Assembly (NCBI GenBank): GCA_014237465.1
Contig: JABZFM010000003.1
Location: forward strand, 124,001 to 188,000
DNA length: 64,000 bases
From: Desulfobacteraceae bacterium
GTDB taxonomy: Bacteria; Desulfobacterota; Desulfobacteria; Desulfobacterales; Desulfosalsimonadaceae
Reading direction: 5' to 3'
Below the pieces are notes generated by a model that was not told where the DNA came from, did not search any database, and was given only the letters and a program-made list of their open reading frames with translations. Shown here piece after piece: positions 8,119 to 17,674 of this stretch. Both the position numbers and the translations under genes were made by a program. Positions within the stretch are counted from its first letter, which is position 1. Each line of letters starts with the position of its first letter.

Positions 8119-8935
8119 AGTACAGCGGGACATATCCGGCTTCAGCAACAATCTTCTGTCCTTTGGCGGGATGCATCACAAAATTGATAAATTTCAACGT
8201 GGTGCCGGTGGGCCATCCTTTGGTGAACATATACAGCACTCGACTGATGGGATAGGCTGCGGTCATAGCGTTTTCAGCCGTTGCTTTTACACCGTCAACC
8301 GTTAATGCTTTTAAATCCTTATTTAAATAACTTAACCCAACATATCCCACCGCATAGGAGTTTTTGGCCACAGCCTGTGCCACCGCACCGTTTGATGCCT
8401 GGAGCAGGGCACCGGGGAAAACTCTTTCTTTTTTCATGACCAGTTTATTCCATACTTCATACGTACCGGAAGACGTATCCCGTGAAATTACAACGATTTT
8501 TTTATCCGACCCGCCGATTTCCTTCCAGTTCTTGATTTTTCCCATGTAAATGTCTTTAAGCTGGTCAATGGTTAGATTTTTTATGGGATTTGACAGATGC
8601 ACCACAGGAACGATACAATCGTAAGCAACACCGAACGGAACCGGATAAACACCTTTTTCAACAGCCAGGGCGACTTCCTTATCCTTAATAAAACGGGATG
8701 CATCGGCAATATCCGTTGTGCCGTCAATAATTGCCTTGATTCCGTTACCGGAGCCACCGCCGGAAACAGATACATTCACATCCGGATAAATCTTCATGAA
8801 TGCTTCCGCCGCTTTCTGGGCAATGGGAAGTACGGTTGTGGACCCTTTAATTTCCAAGGTTTCGGCCCATGCGCCGGCTGTGAGAGAAAACACACTTAAT
8901 ATTACGATCAATACTTTTAAAAAATTCATCTTCAT
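8117..8935 (-). CDS. pstS: phosphate-binding periplasmic protein PstS
   Basis: 272 residues. A signal peptide (about 24 residues, ending AGAWA) is followed by LEIKGSTTVLPIAQKAAEAF and SGGGSGNGIKAIIDG, the phosphate-binding loops of PstS, and by SRDTSSGTYEVW. It binds phosphate in the periplasm and hands it to PstCA. The ATG at 8935 has a GGAGG site. It faces phoB across a 334-bp region with Pho-box candidates for both genes. The short-chain form is usual for PstS of sulfate reducers. Confidence 0.95.
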   Translation of the reverse strand: MKMNFLKVLIVILSVFSLTAGAWAETLEIKGSTTVLPIAQKAAEAFMKIYPDVNVSVSGGGSGNGIKAIIDGTTDIADASRFIKDKEVALAVEKGVYPVPFGVAYDCIVPVVHLSNPIKNLTIDQLKDIYMGKIKNWKEIGGSDKKIVVISRDTSSGTYEVWNKLVMKKERVFPGALLQASNGAVAQAVAKNSYAVGYVGLSYLNKDLKALTVDGVKATAENAMTAAYPISRVLYMFTKGWPTGTTLKFINFVMHPAKGQKIVAEAGYVPLY

Positions 8936-9124
8936 TGGTTAAATCCTCCTTTTTTTGTGATAAAGCATAAACAATTCTGTTTTATTAAAATTTTAAAACA
9001 ACCGATCAAAACAAATCCCTTTCAATAAATTAGATAACGCATTAAAATAAAAAATTATTTTCTTCTGTTAATTGTTGCTGCTTGCTTTAGATGACAAATG
9101 ATAAATATAAAATTTGACGATTGT

Positions 9125-9152
9125 GTTACAAAACACCGAAAATATAATGACA
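9125..9152 (-). promoter_or_regulatory. candidate Pho box for pstS (degenerate)
   Basis: On the minus strand TGTCAT (9152-9147) and TGTAAC (9130-9125) are 22 bp apart, two turns of the 11-bp Pho spacing, with a degenerate unit between them. The position, about 190 bp before pstS in the pstS-phoB divergent region, fits a PhoB-controlled promoter, but the middle repeat is poor. Confidence 0.4.
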
Positions 9153-9171
9153 TTTTGAGCGAGCCCTTATC

Positions 9172-9199
9172 TGTCACAAAAATGTCACGCAGTCTTCAT
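9172..9199 (+). promoter_or_regulatory. Pho box upstream of phoB
   Basis: TGTCAC at 9172 and TGTCAC at 9183 are exactly 11 bp apart, with a weaker third unit CTTCAT at 9194. The orientation is correct for phoB, whose start is about 70 bp downstream. This fits the known autoregulation of phoBR by PhoB under phosphate limitation. Confidence 0.75.
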
Positions 9200-9269
9200 T
9201 GTATTGTGATGATTAAGAGATAGTTATCCATATTAAAATGAATACAAATCTAACGGCAGGTACAAAGAC

Positions 9270-9953
9270 ATGACAAAAACGATTCTAATCGTTGAAGATG
9301 AAACAGACATACTCCATCTCGTGGAATATCATTTAAAAGCCGAGGGTTACACTGTTTTAGCCGCACAGGATGGCATTAAAGGGCTTGATCTGGCTATTGA
9401 ACAGTTGCCTGACCTCATCGTTCTGGACCTGATGCTGCCCGGTATGGATGGATTGGAGGTCTGCAAGGCATTAAAGCGAAATTCAAAAACAGAAAATATC
9501 CCGGTTGTGATGCTGACTGCAAAAGGCGAAGAAGTGGACCGGATCGTTGGATTGGAACTGGGCGCTGATGACTATATTGTCAAACCGTTTTCCCCCCGTG
9601 AACTTACGTTACGGATACGTGCGATCCTTAAACGTTTTGACAGAGAGCCGGCAGAAGAAACACAGCTGCAATATCTGGATCTTAAAATTGACCTTGACAG
9701 CTATAAAGTATGGATTGAAGAAAATGAAATATCCCTTACGGTTACAGAATTCAACCTCCTGCTCGAACTGGTACAGAACCAGGGAAGAGTACGCACCCGG
9801 GATCAGCTATTAGATCGCGTCTGGGGATATCAATTTGACGGTTATGCCCGAACAGTGGATACGCATGTTCGAAGACTCCGAAAGAAAATCGGTTCATATG
9901 CAGATGCTATTGAAACGGTTCGGGGAATTGGATATCGATTTAAGGAAGAGTAA
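9270..9953 (+). CDS. phoB: phosphate response regulator PhoB (OmpR family)
   Basis: 227 residues. The receiver domain (1-~118) has an acidic cluster ILIVEDETDI, the phospho-acceptor region LIVLDLMLPGMDG with Asp near 54, and a conserved Lys in MLTAKG. The OmpR-type winged helix (~130-227) includes TVTEFNLLLELV and RTVDTHVRRLRKKIG. It is directly followed by phoR with no gap, and preceded by a Pho box. With pst, phoR and phoU around it, the PhoB assignment is secure. Confidence 0.95.
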   Translation: MTKTILIVEDETDILHLVEYHLKAEGYTVLAAQDGIKGLDLAIEQLPDLIVLDLMLPGMDGLEVCKALKRNSKTENIPVVMLTAKGEEVDRIVGLELGADDYIVKPFSPRELTLRIRAILKRFDREPAEETQLQYLDLKIDLDSYKVWIEENEISLTVTEFNLLLELVQNQGRVRTRDQLLDRVWGYQFDGYARTVDTHVRRLRKKIGSYADAIETVRGIGYRFKEE

Positions 9954-11720
9954 ATGAAATCTATTCGTTTCAGAACACGGCTGCTGCTCTCTTTCTGGTT
10001 CATATTATTATTGGCGCTATGCCTCCCTGCCTATTATATATTTCAGACACTTGAAAAGGATATTTACAAAGAAGCAAAGGCCAATGCACTGACCCAGCTT
10101 AATTTTGTCCACTGGCTTTTAGAGGAAAAGCCGGCCTTTGAAGATAACCTGACATTTGATCGATGGTGTAAAAAGCTGGGAAAACAGTTGAAGTATCGAA
10201 TCACTGTCATTGCCGCCGGAGGCAGGGTCATTGCAGATTCCGATGTCCCTGAAAACCGAATACCCTTACTGGACAACCATGCGGACCGGGAAGAAATTAT
10301 CGGCGCGAGGAAACTGGGGCAGGCGTCGAGTATACGATACAGCATCACGCTTAAACGAAAACTGATTTACGCGGCAAAAAACATTAACCTGCCGAATGCA
10401 CCGTCCGGTGTGCTCAGAGTGGCGATCCCATTATCAACGGTTGAAACACGACTCTCCTCTTTTGCACACAGATTCTGGGGCATTTTATTTGTAATTTTTA
10501 TTATTACAACATTGCTCAGTTTTATTCTGGCAAGAAAACTTGAATCACCTATCATTCAAATTATTCAGGCTGCTACTGCCATTGGTGACGGCAATTATGA
10601 AAAACAACTTGATATTGAAACCAACACTGAATTTTCCCGGCTTTCAATATGCATTAATGACATGGCTGATAAAATTCAACTAAATGTTGCAATGATAACC
10701 GGGCAAAAACAGGAATTGGAAGCTGTTCTTGAAGGGATGCAGGAAGGCGTCATGCTGCTGGATGAAAATGGAAAAATCAAAGCCACCAACCAGGCGCTGA
10801 CCTGGATCGCGAAATGTGTGCCCTCGTGTATCGGACACCGCCCTATGGAAGTGTTTCTCAATCCTGAAATCCAGGATGCATGTAATGAAATCTTAAACGA
10901 AAAGGAACATCTGAGGCTGAAAGTACCGATGCCTAATGATACCGTATATGAAGTCAACCTGGTAAAAATACCGGACGGCGGCGCGGTTGTCGTTTTCCAT
11001 GATATCAGTGAACTGGTCCGACTAGAAAAAGTCCGGCAGGACTTTGTTGCCAATGTCTCCCATGAACTCCGGACACCACTTACTTCAATAAAAGGGTATG
11101 CAGAGACGCTGCTGGACGAAAAGTTCAGGGCAACTGATCAGGCGGATTCCTTTGTCAACACCATTGTAAAAAATGCAAACCAGATGTCAAATGTTGTCAG
11201 TGATCTCCTTGAGCTGACAAAATTACAACAAAAACAGCAGAAGCCGGATCAATTATTTCCGGTAAACGCAACCACATGTTTTAATTCTGCCATGGAAACC
11301 TGTATGCCCATGATAAAAGAAAAAAATATTCGTATTACCAATCACTTAAATGATTCCATAATCGTGGTGGCTGAAGAAAACGCTCTCATCCAGATATTTA
11401 GAAACCTTTTAGATAATGCCATCCGGCACAGTCCACCGGAAACGAAAATTTTAGTTTTTGCACAAAAAAAGGATAATAATATTGTCCTCGGGATACAGGA
11501 TGAAGGCACCGGTATTCCGCTTCGGCATCAAAAACGGATATTTGAACGGTTTTACCGGGTGGACAAGGAAAGAAGCCGGGCATCCGGCGGGACAGGACTC
11601 GGTCTTTCCATTTGCCGGAATGCAGTCCAGAAAATGGGAGGCAACATCTGGGTTAAAAGCCCCCCGGATGATCAATCAAAGGGGTCTGTTTTTTATTTTT
11701 CCCTTAGGGTTCGGAAATAA
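9954..11720 (+). CDS. phoR: phosphate sensor histidine kinase PhoR
   Basis: 588 residues. An N-terminal membrane helix, an extracytoplasmic loop (~30-170), a second helix near 172-190, a HAMP linker, a PAS region (~255-350), HisKA with the phospho-acceptor H370 in VSHELRTPL, and HATPase_c with NLLDNAIRH, DEGTGIP and GGTGLGLSI. It phosphorylates PhoB when phosphate is scarce. The long periplasmic loop is larger than in enterobacterial PhoR but common in deltaproteobacteria. The start codon abuts the phoB stop. Confidence 0.93.
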   Translation: MKSIRFRTRLLLSFWFILLLALCLPAYYIFQTLEKDIYKEAKANALTQLNFVHWLLEEKPAFEDNLTFDRWCKKLGKQLKYRITVIAAGGRVIADSDVPENRIPLLDNHADREEIIGARKLGQASSIRYSITLKRKLIYAAKNINLPNAPSGVLRVAIPLSTVETRLSSFAHRFWGILFVIFIITTLLSFILARKLESPIIQIIQAATAIGDGNYEKQLDIETNTEFSRLSICINDMADKIQLNVAMITGQKQELEAVLEGMQEGVMLLDENGKIKATNQALTWIAKCVPSCIGHRPMEVFLNPEIQDACNEILNEKEHLRLKVPMPNDTVYEVNLVKIPDGGAVVVFHDISELVRLEKVRQDFVANVSHELRTPLTSIKGYAETLLDEKFRATDQADSFVNTIVKNANQMSNVVSDLLELTKLQQKQQKPDQLFPVNATTCFNSAMETCMPMIKEKNIRITNHLNDSIIVVAEENALIQIFRNLLDNAIRHSPPETKILVFAQKKDNNIVLGIQDEGTGIPLRHQKRIFERFYRVDKERSRASGGTGLGLSICRNAVQKMGGNIWVKSPPDDQSKGSVFYFSLRVRK

Positions 11721-11866
11721 ATAAGTCATCGAATTTGGCGCTGGAATTTTTTTCGTCTTCAAGGCGCTTTGACGGGAGCATAGCTGGCTATTTGACCGGC
11801 AAATCAACACAGGAGACGGGAAAAATAACAAGCCAAAACGTCGAGTTATTTATTTCCGAGCCCTTA
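11703..11866 (+). repeat. palindromic element family B, copy 1, at the end of phoR
   Basis: Left arm AGGGTTCGGAAATAAATAAG includes the last phoR codons and its stop; right arm TTATTTATTTCCGAGCCCTT is its near-complement. Interior: TTCAAGGCG and a central mini-stem ATAGCTGGCTAT. It fills most of the phoR-pstB gap. Confidence 0.7.
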
Positions 11867-11926
11867 ATAAACCGGTCGACTCCGCAAGTTAACTGATTGT
11901 GAAAAACGCATGCAAGGACAAATTGA

Positions 11927-12688
11927 ATGGAGAATTCACAAAAATTTATCACTCAACACCTTAATTTTTATTATGGAGAATTTAAGGCGCTGGAAGATAT
12001 TTCAATTACAATCAATCAAAACCAGGTTTCCGCTTTAATCGGGCCTTCCGGATGTGGTAAAAGCACTTTTTTAAGATGCCTAAACCGAATGAATGATTTG
12101 ATTCCGGGGATCCGTGTGGAAGGAATGATCCGGCTTGACGGCGAAGATATCTATGCGCCGAAGGTTGATGTGGTTAACTTGAGACGCCGGGTGGGAATGG
12201 TTTTTCAAAAACCGAACCCGTTTCCCAAAACCATTTTTGAAAACGTGGCATACGGCCTTCGCGTTAATGGCATCAAAGACAAAAAGGCCTTAAAACAACG
12301 GGTTGAAAAAAGCCTTAAACAGGCTGCTTTGTGGGATGAGGTCAAAGACCGGATCAATGAGTCTGCTTTGGGTTTATCAGGAGGGCAGCAGCAGCGACTC
12401 TGCATTGCGCGGGCGCTTGCAGTTGAACCGGATGTGGTATTAATGGATGAGCCGGCCTCGGCGCTTGATCCAATAGCTACACAAAAAATTGAAGATTTAA
12501 TCCATGAATTGAAAGAAAACTTTACCATTATTATTGTTACCCATAATATGCAACAGGCAGCCAGAGTATCGGACATTACCGCATTTTTCTATATGGGTAA
12601 ACTGATTGAAACCGGTGAGACTGAAACATTATTTACCCGACCGTCACTTCAGCAAACTGAAGATTATATCACTGGCCGCTTCGGCTAA
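11927..12688 (+). CDS. pstB: phosphate ABC transporter ATP-binding protein PstB
   Basis: 253 residues. Walker [10 protein letters not shown] near 39-47, signature [15 protein letters not shown] near 149-163, Walker [14 protein letters not shown], and a switch His in [12 protein letters not shown]. It hydrolyses ATP to drive phosphate import through PstCA. It lies with phoBR and phoU rather than with pstSCA. The ATG at 11927 has an AAGGA site. It is followed directly by a palindromic element and then phoU. Confidence 0.95.
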   Translation: MENSQKFITQHLNFYYGEFKALEDISITINQNQVSALIGPSGCGKSTFLRCLNRMNDLIPGIRVEGMIRLDGEDIYAPKVDVVNLRRRVGMVFQKPNPFPKTIFENVAYGLRVNGIKDKKALKQRVEKSLKQAALWDEVKDRINESALGLSGGQQQRLCIARALAVEPDVVLMDEPASALDPIATQKIEDLIHELKENFTIIIVTHNMQQAARVSDITAFFYMGKLIETGETETLFTRPSLQQTEDYITGRFG

Positions 12689-12812
12689 CCCGAAATTCTC
12701 ACGAGCCGGAGCAATTCAGGAACTGCGTTATTCAGCCATTGAAGTAAAGTGCTACGTCTTCAGGCTGAAATGTCTTGTTCCTGAATTGCTCCAACTCGTG
12801 AGAATTTCGGGG
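12689..12812 (+). repeat. palindromic element family C, copy 1, between pstB and phoU
   Basis: It starts at the base after the pstB stop. Outer arms of about 35 bases (beginning CCCGAAATTCTCACGAG and ending CTCGTGAGAATTTCGGG) are almost perfectly complementary. The interior has TTATTCAGCC / GGCTGAAAT and a central AGTAAAGTGCTAC mini-stem. A second copy lies at 39260 after engB in the same orientation relative to its gene. Confidence 0.8.
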
Positions 12813-12834
12813 CAGGCAATAAAGGAGATTTAAA

Positions 12835-13527
12835 ATGGAACGACATTTTATAAAAGAACTTGATGATCTGAAAATGACAATATTGAACATGGCGGCATTG
12901 ACCCGGCGGGCGCTTGAAAAAGCAACACATTCTTATTTAAACAGGGATGACAAGCTGGCACAAGCAGTAATTAAGGGTGATAAAGAGATCAATGATCTTG
13001 AGCTTCAGGTAGACAGTATATCACTCAAACTGCTTGCCCTTGAGCAACCCATGGCCGGAGACCTGCGATTTATTATCGGGACAACAAAAATCAGCAAGGA
13101 ATTGGAGCGGATCGCAGACCAGGCGGTGAATATTGCGGAACGTTCTCTTTTTTTATGCCAGCATCCTCCCCTCAACCATATTCCTGCAATGGAACGATTA
13201 ATGGAAATCGCTGACAATATGCTTGATGAGGCCATATCATCATTTGTAAATGAAAATTTTAAACAGGCCATAAAAATCCGCCAAATGGATGATATGGCGG
13301 ATCAGGCGACCCTTGAAGTTTTGCAAACACTCATTGAATATATGGTTAAAAGCACACCGGCCACAGAAAAAAGAATTTTAAATACCCGAAGATCAATCCA
13401 AACCATTATCATATCCAGGTGCCTGGAACGTGTGGGGGACCTTGCAACCAATATCGGCGAGCATGTGGCGTTTATCGTGGAAGGGGTTAATATAAAGCAT
13501 CAGAAAATAGACTTTGACTTTTCTTGA
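12835..13527 (+). CDS. phoU: phosphate signalling protein PhoU
   Basis: 230 residues, two three-helix repeats with ISKELERIADQAVNIAER near 85-102 and SRCLERVGDLATNIGEH near 195-212, the metal-binding motifs of PhoU. It turns off PhoR signalling and limits PstSCAB when phosphate is sufficient. The ATG at 12835 has an AAGGAG site. Its last 28 bp overlap the convergent pseudouridine synthase gene. Confidence 0.95.
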   Translation: MERHFIKELDDLKMTILNMAALTRRALEKATHSYLNRDDKLAQAVIKGDKEINDLELQVDSISLKLLALEQPMAGDLRFIIGTTKISKELERIADQAVNIAERSLFLCQHPPLNHIPAMERLMEIADNMLDEAISSFVNENFKQAIKIRQMDDMADQATLEVLQTLIEYMVKSTPATEKRILNTRRSIQTIIISRCLERVGDLATNIGEHVAFIVEGVNIKHQKIDFDFS

Positions 13528-14240
13528 AAGGTATCAGCAGTGATATTACATGATTTCAGCAGTGCCTTTATTTCCTTTTCAGTCAAATATCGCCATCGTC
13601 CCATTTTTAAATTCCTAAGACGAAGATTTGAAATCCGGATACGGTGCAAATTCACCACTTGATTGCCAGCCATTTCAACCATGCGGCGGATTTGCCGTTT
13701 TCTCCCCTCTTTTAGAATTATCCGAAATTTTCGTCCGTTTATCCGCCCAACACTTGCCGGACGGGTTTTTACACCGTCTAAGAGAAGTCCCTTTTCAAAC
13801 TGAAAAAGCGCTTTATCGTCAATGGGCTTTAAGACCTCGACCTCGTATTCTTTTTCATGATCAAAAGAGGGATGGGTTAATCGTTGGTGAAGCCGGCCGT
13901 CATTGGTCAGCAGTAAAAGCCCGGTGGAATCCTTGTCCAGGCGCCCCACTGGATTCAGTCTTTGTTGCACATTAACCAGGTCAAACACGATTTTTTTTCC
14001 GCGATGACTGCGGCTGGTAATATACCCCTGTGGCTTGTTCAGCATAATATAAATCAACTGTTGATTGTCCCGGACGATATTCCCGTCAACTTCCACCTGG
14101 TCTTTTTCCGGATCAACCTGAACCCCCAGCTGGGTGACCACTTCACCGTTTACTTTTATCCGGCCCGATTTTATATATTCTTCGCCCTTTCTGCGGGAAC
14201 AGATTCCCGCACCGGACAAATATTTTTGTAGTCGAATCAT
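13500..14240 (-). CDS. rluB: rRNA pseudouridine synthase, RsuA/RluB family
   Basis: 246 residues. An N-terminal S4 RNA-binding domain (RLQKYLSGAGICSRRKGEEYI) precedes the catalytic domain with GRLDKDSTGLLLLTNDG, whose first Asp is the nucleophile of the family, and the C-terminal motif EGRKRQIRRM. It isomerises uridines in rRNA. RluB rather than RsuA, RluE or RluF is the usual bacterial member with this length, but the exact target cannot be read from the sequence. Confidence 0.85.
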   Translation of the reverse strand: MIRLQKYLSGAGICSRRKGEEYIKSGRIKVNGEVVTQLGVQVDPEKDQVEVDGNIVRDNQQLIYIMLNKPQGYITSRSHRGKKIVFDLVNVQQRLNPVGRLDKDSTGLLLLTNDGRLHQRLTHPSFDHEKEYEVEVLKPIDDKALFQFEKGLLLDGVKTRPASVGRINGRKFRIILKEGRKRQIRRMVEMAGNQVVNLHRIRISNLRLRNLKMGRWRYLTEKEIKALLKSCNITADTFQEKSKSIF

Positions 14241-14466
14241 AATAATTACTCAATTATTTCAATAATATACTGGGCACTATGCTCTCTTGCCATCATTAAA
14301 AAAATCCAATATGCCGCCAGCCTGAATTTTTTTTCTTATATCGATAATTTAAAAATATTTAAACACATAAACAGCTCGCCGCAAAGCAGTTTATTGTGCA
14401 TTGCATTATAACATCAACAAATTGTCACACATTATTTCCATATACAAATCATGCATTAAAGTACTT

Positions 14467-14488
14467 TGTCGCCAGATTGTCATATAAA
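14467..14488 (+). promoter_or_regulatory. candidate Pho box upstream of the porin gene
   Basis: TGTCGC at 14467 and TGTCAT at 14478 are 11 bp apart on the coding strand. Another TGTCAC at 14423 is in the same 11-bp phase. The rest of the 386-bp gap before the porin is AT-rich with no gene. This suggests phosphate-dependent control of the porin. Confidence 0.55.
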
Positions 14489-14626
14489 CTTCTTTTTTTA
14501 TTCACATAAGTGACATGATAAAGACACACAACATTTCTATTTAACTCAATTAATTAAAACGAAACGTTTGAAATTTAAAATCAGGGAAAAAGAGTTTTTA
14601 TTAAACATTAACCAAGGAGAAAAAAA

Positions 14627-15745
14627 ATGAATCAAAAATCAAAAATGTGCTTATTCACTGTTTTATGTTTTTTAGGCGTGTATTTGTGCATGCCCGTGAC
14701 TGCATCTGCAAACTTAGTACTTCAGGATTTCATCGAAAGCTTGGAAATGAAAGGGGACTTGAGAGTCCGGTATGAATATAAAGAAAAAGACAAACCAGAC
14801 GAAGACCCGACTGATCGCATGAGAACACGTTTTCGCCTGGGCATGAAATGGACCAATCCGGAAGAAAACTGGAAAATCGCAGCCGGCCTGGCTACCGGCG
14901 GAACAGATTCCACATCGACCAACGATACCTGGTCCGACGGTGTGATGTTTGAAACCGGTGATATTCGTTTAGATTATGCGTATGCCGAGCACAAACTCAA
15001 TAATTTTAAATTCATTGCCGGTCAGCATAAAAATCCGTATAAGACCACTTGGGCCCTATGGGACAGTGATGTCCGCCCGGCCGGTTTTAGCGGTCAATAC
15101 AATATGGATCCGGTTTTCGTGACACTCGGCTGGTATGATGTTCTGTATTACGGCAAGGACATGGCAACAATGGAAGCCATTCAGGTTGGCGCCAATGTTG
15201 ATATATTCACTGCAGCTCTGGCTTTTTATAATTATCACGATGCGGACGAAATCATCAACGGTCCTATCTCCGATGCATATGGAGGGGATTATACCAACAT
15301 GGATCCGGATTACAAGTGGCAGATCATTGATCTTTACATGAAGGCGGATATTAAAACCGACATGGCTAAAATTTCTCCCCATGCGCAGGTTTTCTATAAT
15401 ATGGGTGCCAAAGGTGATGATGGCCAGAGTATCCAAGGCGGTGATCTGAATCCGGAAGATGAAAATCTGGGTTGGCTGATCGGCGTTAAAGCCAAAATAG
15501 ACAGAATCAGTCTGGGTGTTGAATATGCTGAAGTCGGAGCGGATTCCTGTATTCCCCTTTTAAAAGACAGTGACTGGGGGGGTGCCCTGGATTCAACGGA
15601 TGTAAAAGGTTTTAAAATCGGCCTTGGCTACAGCCTGACCAAACATTGCTCAATTAACGGTACTGCTTATCTGTATGAAGCCAAGGAAAGAGATATTGAC
15701 CAGGATCCGAAAACCTATCATCTTGACTTAAAATATAAATTCTAA
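14627..15745 (+). CDS. outer-membrane porin, possibly phosphate-regulated
   Basis: 372 residues. A signal peptide of about 28 residues ends TASA. The mature part alternates strands with aromatic girdles, contains a RVRYEYKEKDKPDE loop and MRTRFRLGMKW strand typical of putative porins, and ends LDLKYKF with the C-terminal Phe recognised by the BAM complex. It would form a channel in the outer membrane. The Pho-box candidate and the position beside pst/pho suggest anion or phosphate uptake under starvation, like the role of OprP/OprO, but I see no sequence proof of selectivity. A strong AAGGAG site precedes the ATG. Confidence 0.8.
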   Translation: MNQKSKMCLFTVLCFLGVYLCMPVTASANLVLQDFIESLEMKGDLRVRYEYKEKDKPDEDPTDRMRTRFRLGMKWTNPEENWKIAAGLATGGTDSTSTNDTWSDGVMFETGDIRLDYAYAEHKLNNFKFIAGQHKNPYKTTWALWDSDVRPAGFSGQYNMDPVFVTLGWYDVLYYGKDMATMEAIQVGANVDIFTAALAFYNYHDADEIINGPISDAYGGDYTNMDPDYKWQIIDLYMKADIKTDMAKISPHAQVFYNMGAKGDDGQSIQGGDLNPEDENLGWLIGVKAKIDRISLGVEYAEVGADSCIPLLKDSDWGGALDSTDVKGFKIGLGYSLTKHCSINGTAYLYEAKERDIDQDPKTYHLDLKYKF

Positions 15746-15791
15746 TCCCGGGCCGCGCCCCCATAATGGTACTTAATACCATTGGCCCTTT

Positions 15792-15886
15792 AAACGCCTT
15801 GTGATCATATACAATTTACCCTCCGGTTGAGAGCCTCTTAACATATATAAAAAAGAGGATGAGCATAAAATGATCACAAGGCGTTT
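15792..15886 (+). terminator. long-loop inverted repeat with T-run after the porin gene
   Basis: AAACGCCTTGTGATCAT at 15792 and its complement at 15870-15886 form a 17-bp perfect stem around a 61-base loop that itself holds GCCTCTT / AAGAGG. The distal arm runs into eight Ts. It would act as a terminator for the porin transcript, though so long a loop is unusual and a small structured RNA is an alternative. Confidence 0.6.
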
Positions 15887-15998
15887 TTTTTAGAAAACCA
15901 AACCCGGTGGAATAGTACACTTCTTTCATATAAACGCCAACCCTCATCAAGTAATTTGTGTCGATAACGTAGCAATAATCCGGTGTCAAATCAAATTT

Positions 15999-17414
15999 TT
16001 ATTCTGCGGCCTGTGCTTTTTCCATAAATTGAACCGCATCGTAAAGTCTTGAAATCACATTTTCTTTACCAAGCGCAAGGATCATTTCAAAAATACCGGG
16101 ACTGATGGTTTTGCCGGTGAGCGCCACGCGGACCGGCTGGGCAACCTTGCCGAATCCAAGCCCGGAATCTTCCATCACCTGTTTAAAAATGTCTTCTAAA
16201 TTTTTTTCATCAAATACCGCTATCCCGGAGATCCCATCCGCCAATTGTTTTACCGGATCCAGAAGTTCGGGTTTAAGGAACTTGGCGGCCGCCGTTTCAT
16301 CGTAAACCGGTTTTTCCTGAAAATAAAACTCAGCCCCATCAGCCATTTCGACAAATGTTTTGCTCCGCGGCTTCAGTGTTTCAATCACACCATATAAATA
16401 GTCACCTGTTTCTGCCTGGATGCCTTTTTCTTTTAAAAACGGCATCAAATGAACGGCCAGTGATTGGCAAGAAGCGGTGCGAATGTGTTCGGCATTTAAT
16501 GCCAGCAATTTTTCCGGATTGAACACGCCGGCGGACCGGCCGATATGCTCAAGGTTAAATTTTTCAATCAGTTCTTCCCGGGTAAAAAATTCCTGATCCC
16601 CATGGGACCAGCCAAGACGGACCAGGAAATTCACCATCGCATCCGGATGGTAGCCCATATCCCGGTACGCGGTTACGGACATGGCGCCATGCCGCTTGCT
16701 GAGCCGGGATTTATCATGCCCGAGAACCATGGGAACATGCCCGAAATCAGGGACTTTCGCTCCCAGTGCCTGATAAAGCAGGATCTGCTTGGGCGTGTTG
16801 CTGATATGGTCATCACCGCGGATGATAGTATTGATATTCATGGTAATGTCATCCACCACAACCGCCAGGTTATACATGGGCGATCCGTCACTGCGGGCAA
16901 TAATAAAATCATCCAGCTCCGTATTGGCAAATGCAATATTTCCCCGGATCTTATCTTCTATGACGGTAGTTCCGGCGAGCGGGGCCTTGAAACGGACCAC
17001 CGCGCCTTCCTGCCATTGAAGATTCTTCTCCCGGCAGGAACCGTCATATCTGGGTTTTCCGCCGCTTTTCCTGGCCTCTTCCCGCATCCTGTCCACCTGT
17101 TCCGGCGTGCAGGTGCAATAGTAGGCATTCCCGGAGGAAATCAGCCGGTCAATGTGTTCTTTATAAATATCAAATCGTTTTGACTGAAAATAAGGTCCTT
17201 CATCCCAGTCAATCCCCAGCCACTCCATTGCCTCAAAAATGGCGTCAACGGATTCCTGGGTGGATCGCTGCATATCCGTATCTTCGATGCGCAGTATAAA
17301 CCGCCCATTCATATGCCGGGCATACAGCCAGTTAAAAATCGCCGTCCGAGCCCCCCCTAAATGAAGATACCCCGTCGGGCTTGGAGGGAAACGGGTAATG
17401 ATTGTATTGTCCAT
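15999..17414 (-). CDS. gltX: glutamyl-tRNA synthetase
   Basis: 471 residues from the ATG at 17414, which has an AAGGTG site; an upstream extension to 17483 lacks family similarity. The HIGH-type motif lies in PPSPTGYLHLGGARTAIFN and the KMSKS-type motif in DKSRLSKRHG, both class I signatures. A Cys-rich segment YYCTCTPEQV near residue 98 recalls the zinc-binding insert of bacterial GluRS. It charges tRNA-Glu (and may charge tRNA-Gln if the organism uses GatCAB, which cannot be seen here). Confidence 0.95.
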   Translation of the reverse strand: MDNTIITRFPPSPTGYLHLGGARTAIFNWLYARHMNGRFILRIEDTDMQRSTQESVDAIFEAMEWLGIDWDEGPYFQSKRFDIYKEHIDRLISSGNAYYCTCTPEQVDRMREEARKSGGKPRYDGSCREKNLQWQEGAVVRFKAPLAGTTVIEDKIRGNIAFANTELDDFIIARSDGSPMYNLAVVVDDITMNINTIIRGDDHISNTPKQILLYQALGAKVPDFGHVPMVLGHDKSRLSKRHGAMSVTAYRDMGYHPDAMVNFLVRLGWSHGDQEFFTREELIEKFNLEHIGRSAGVFNPEKLLALNAEHIRTASCQSLAVHLMPFLKEKGIQAETGDYLYGVIETLKPRSKTFVEMADGAEFYFQEKPVYDETAAAKFLKPELLDPVKQLADGISGIAVFDEKNLEDIFKQVMEDSGLGFGKVAQPVRVALTGKTISPGIFEMILALGKENVISRLYDAVQFMEKAQAAE

Positions 17415-17674
17415 TGCTATCACCTTAATATCTATAATATTTTTGCATAAAAATTTATTGACGAATCTCTGCCTCACCGGCAATCAGTAGCCTATGATTG
17501 AATTTTTAAAAATTTTCGACGCTAACACAAAAACAGAGCAAATACAAGGAACAAAATATGGGAACGCATCGAATTCCCTTGACAAGATGTGTGATTTAAC
17601 ATACTAGTTTTAAAAATAAAATTCATTCTTTAATAAACAAATAGTTTTAAATTTCAACCATTTAGGAGTTAGTT

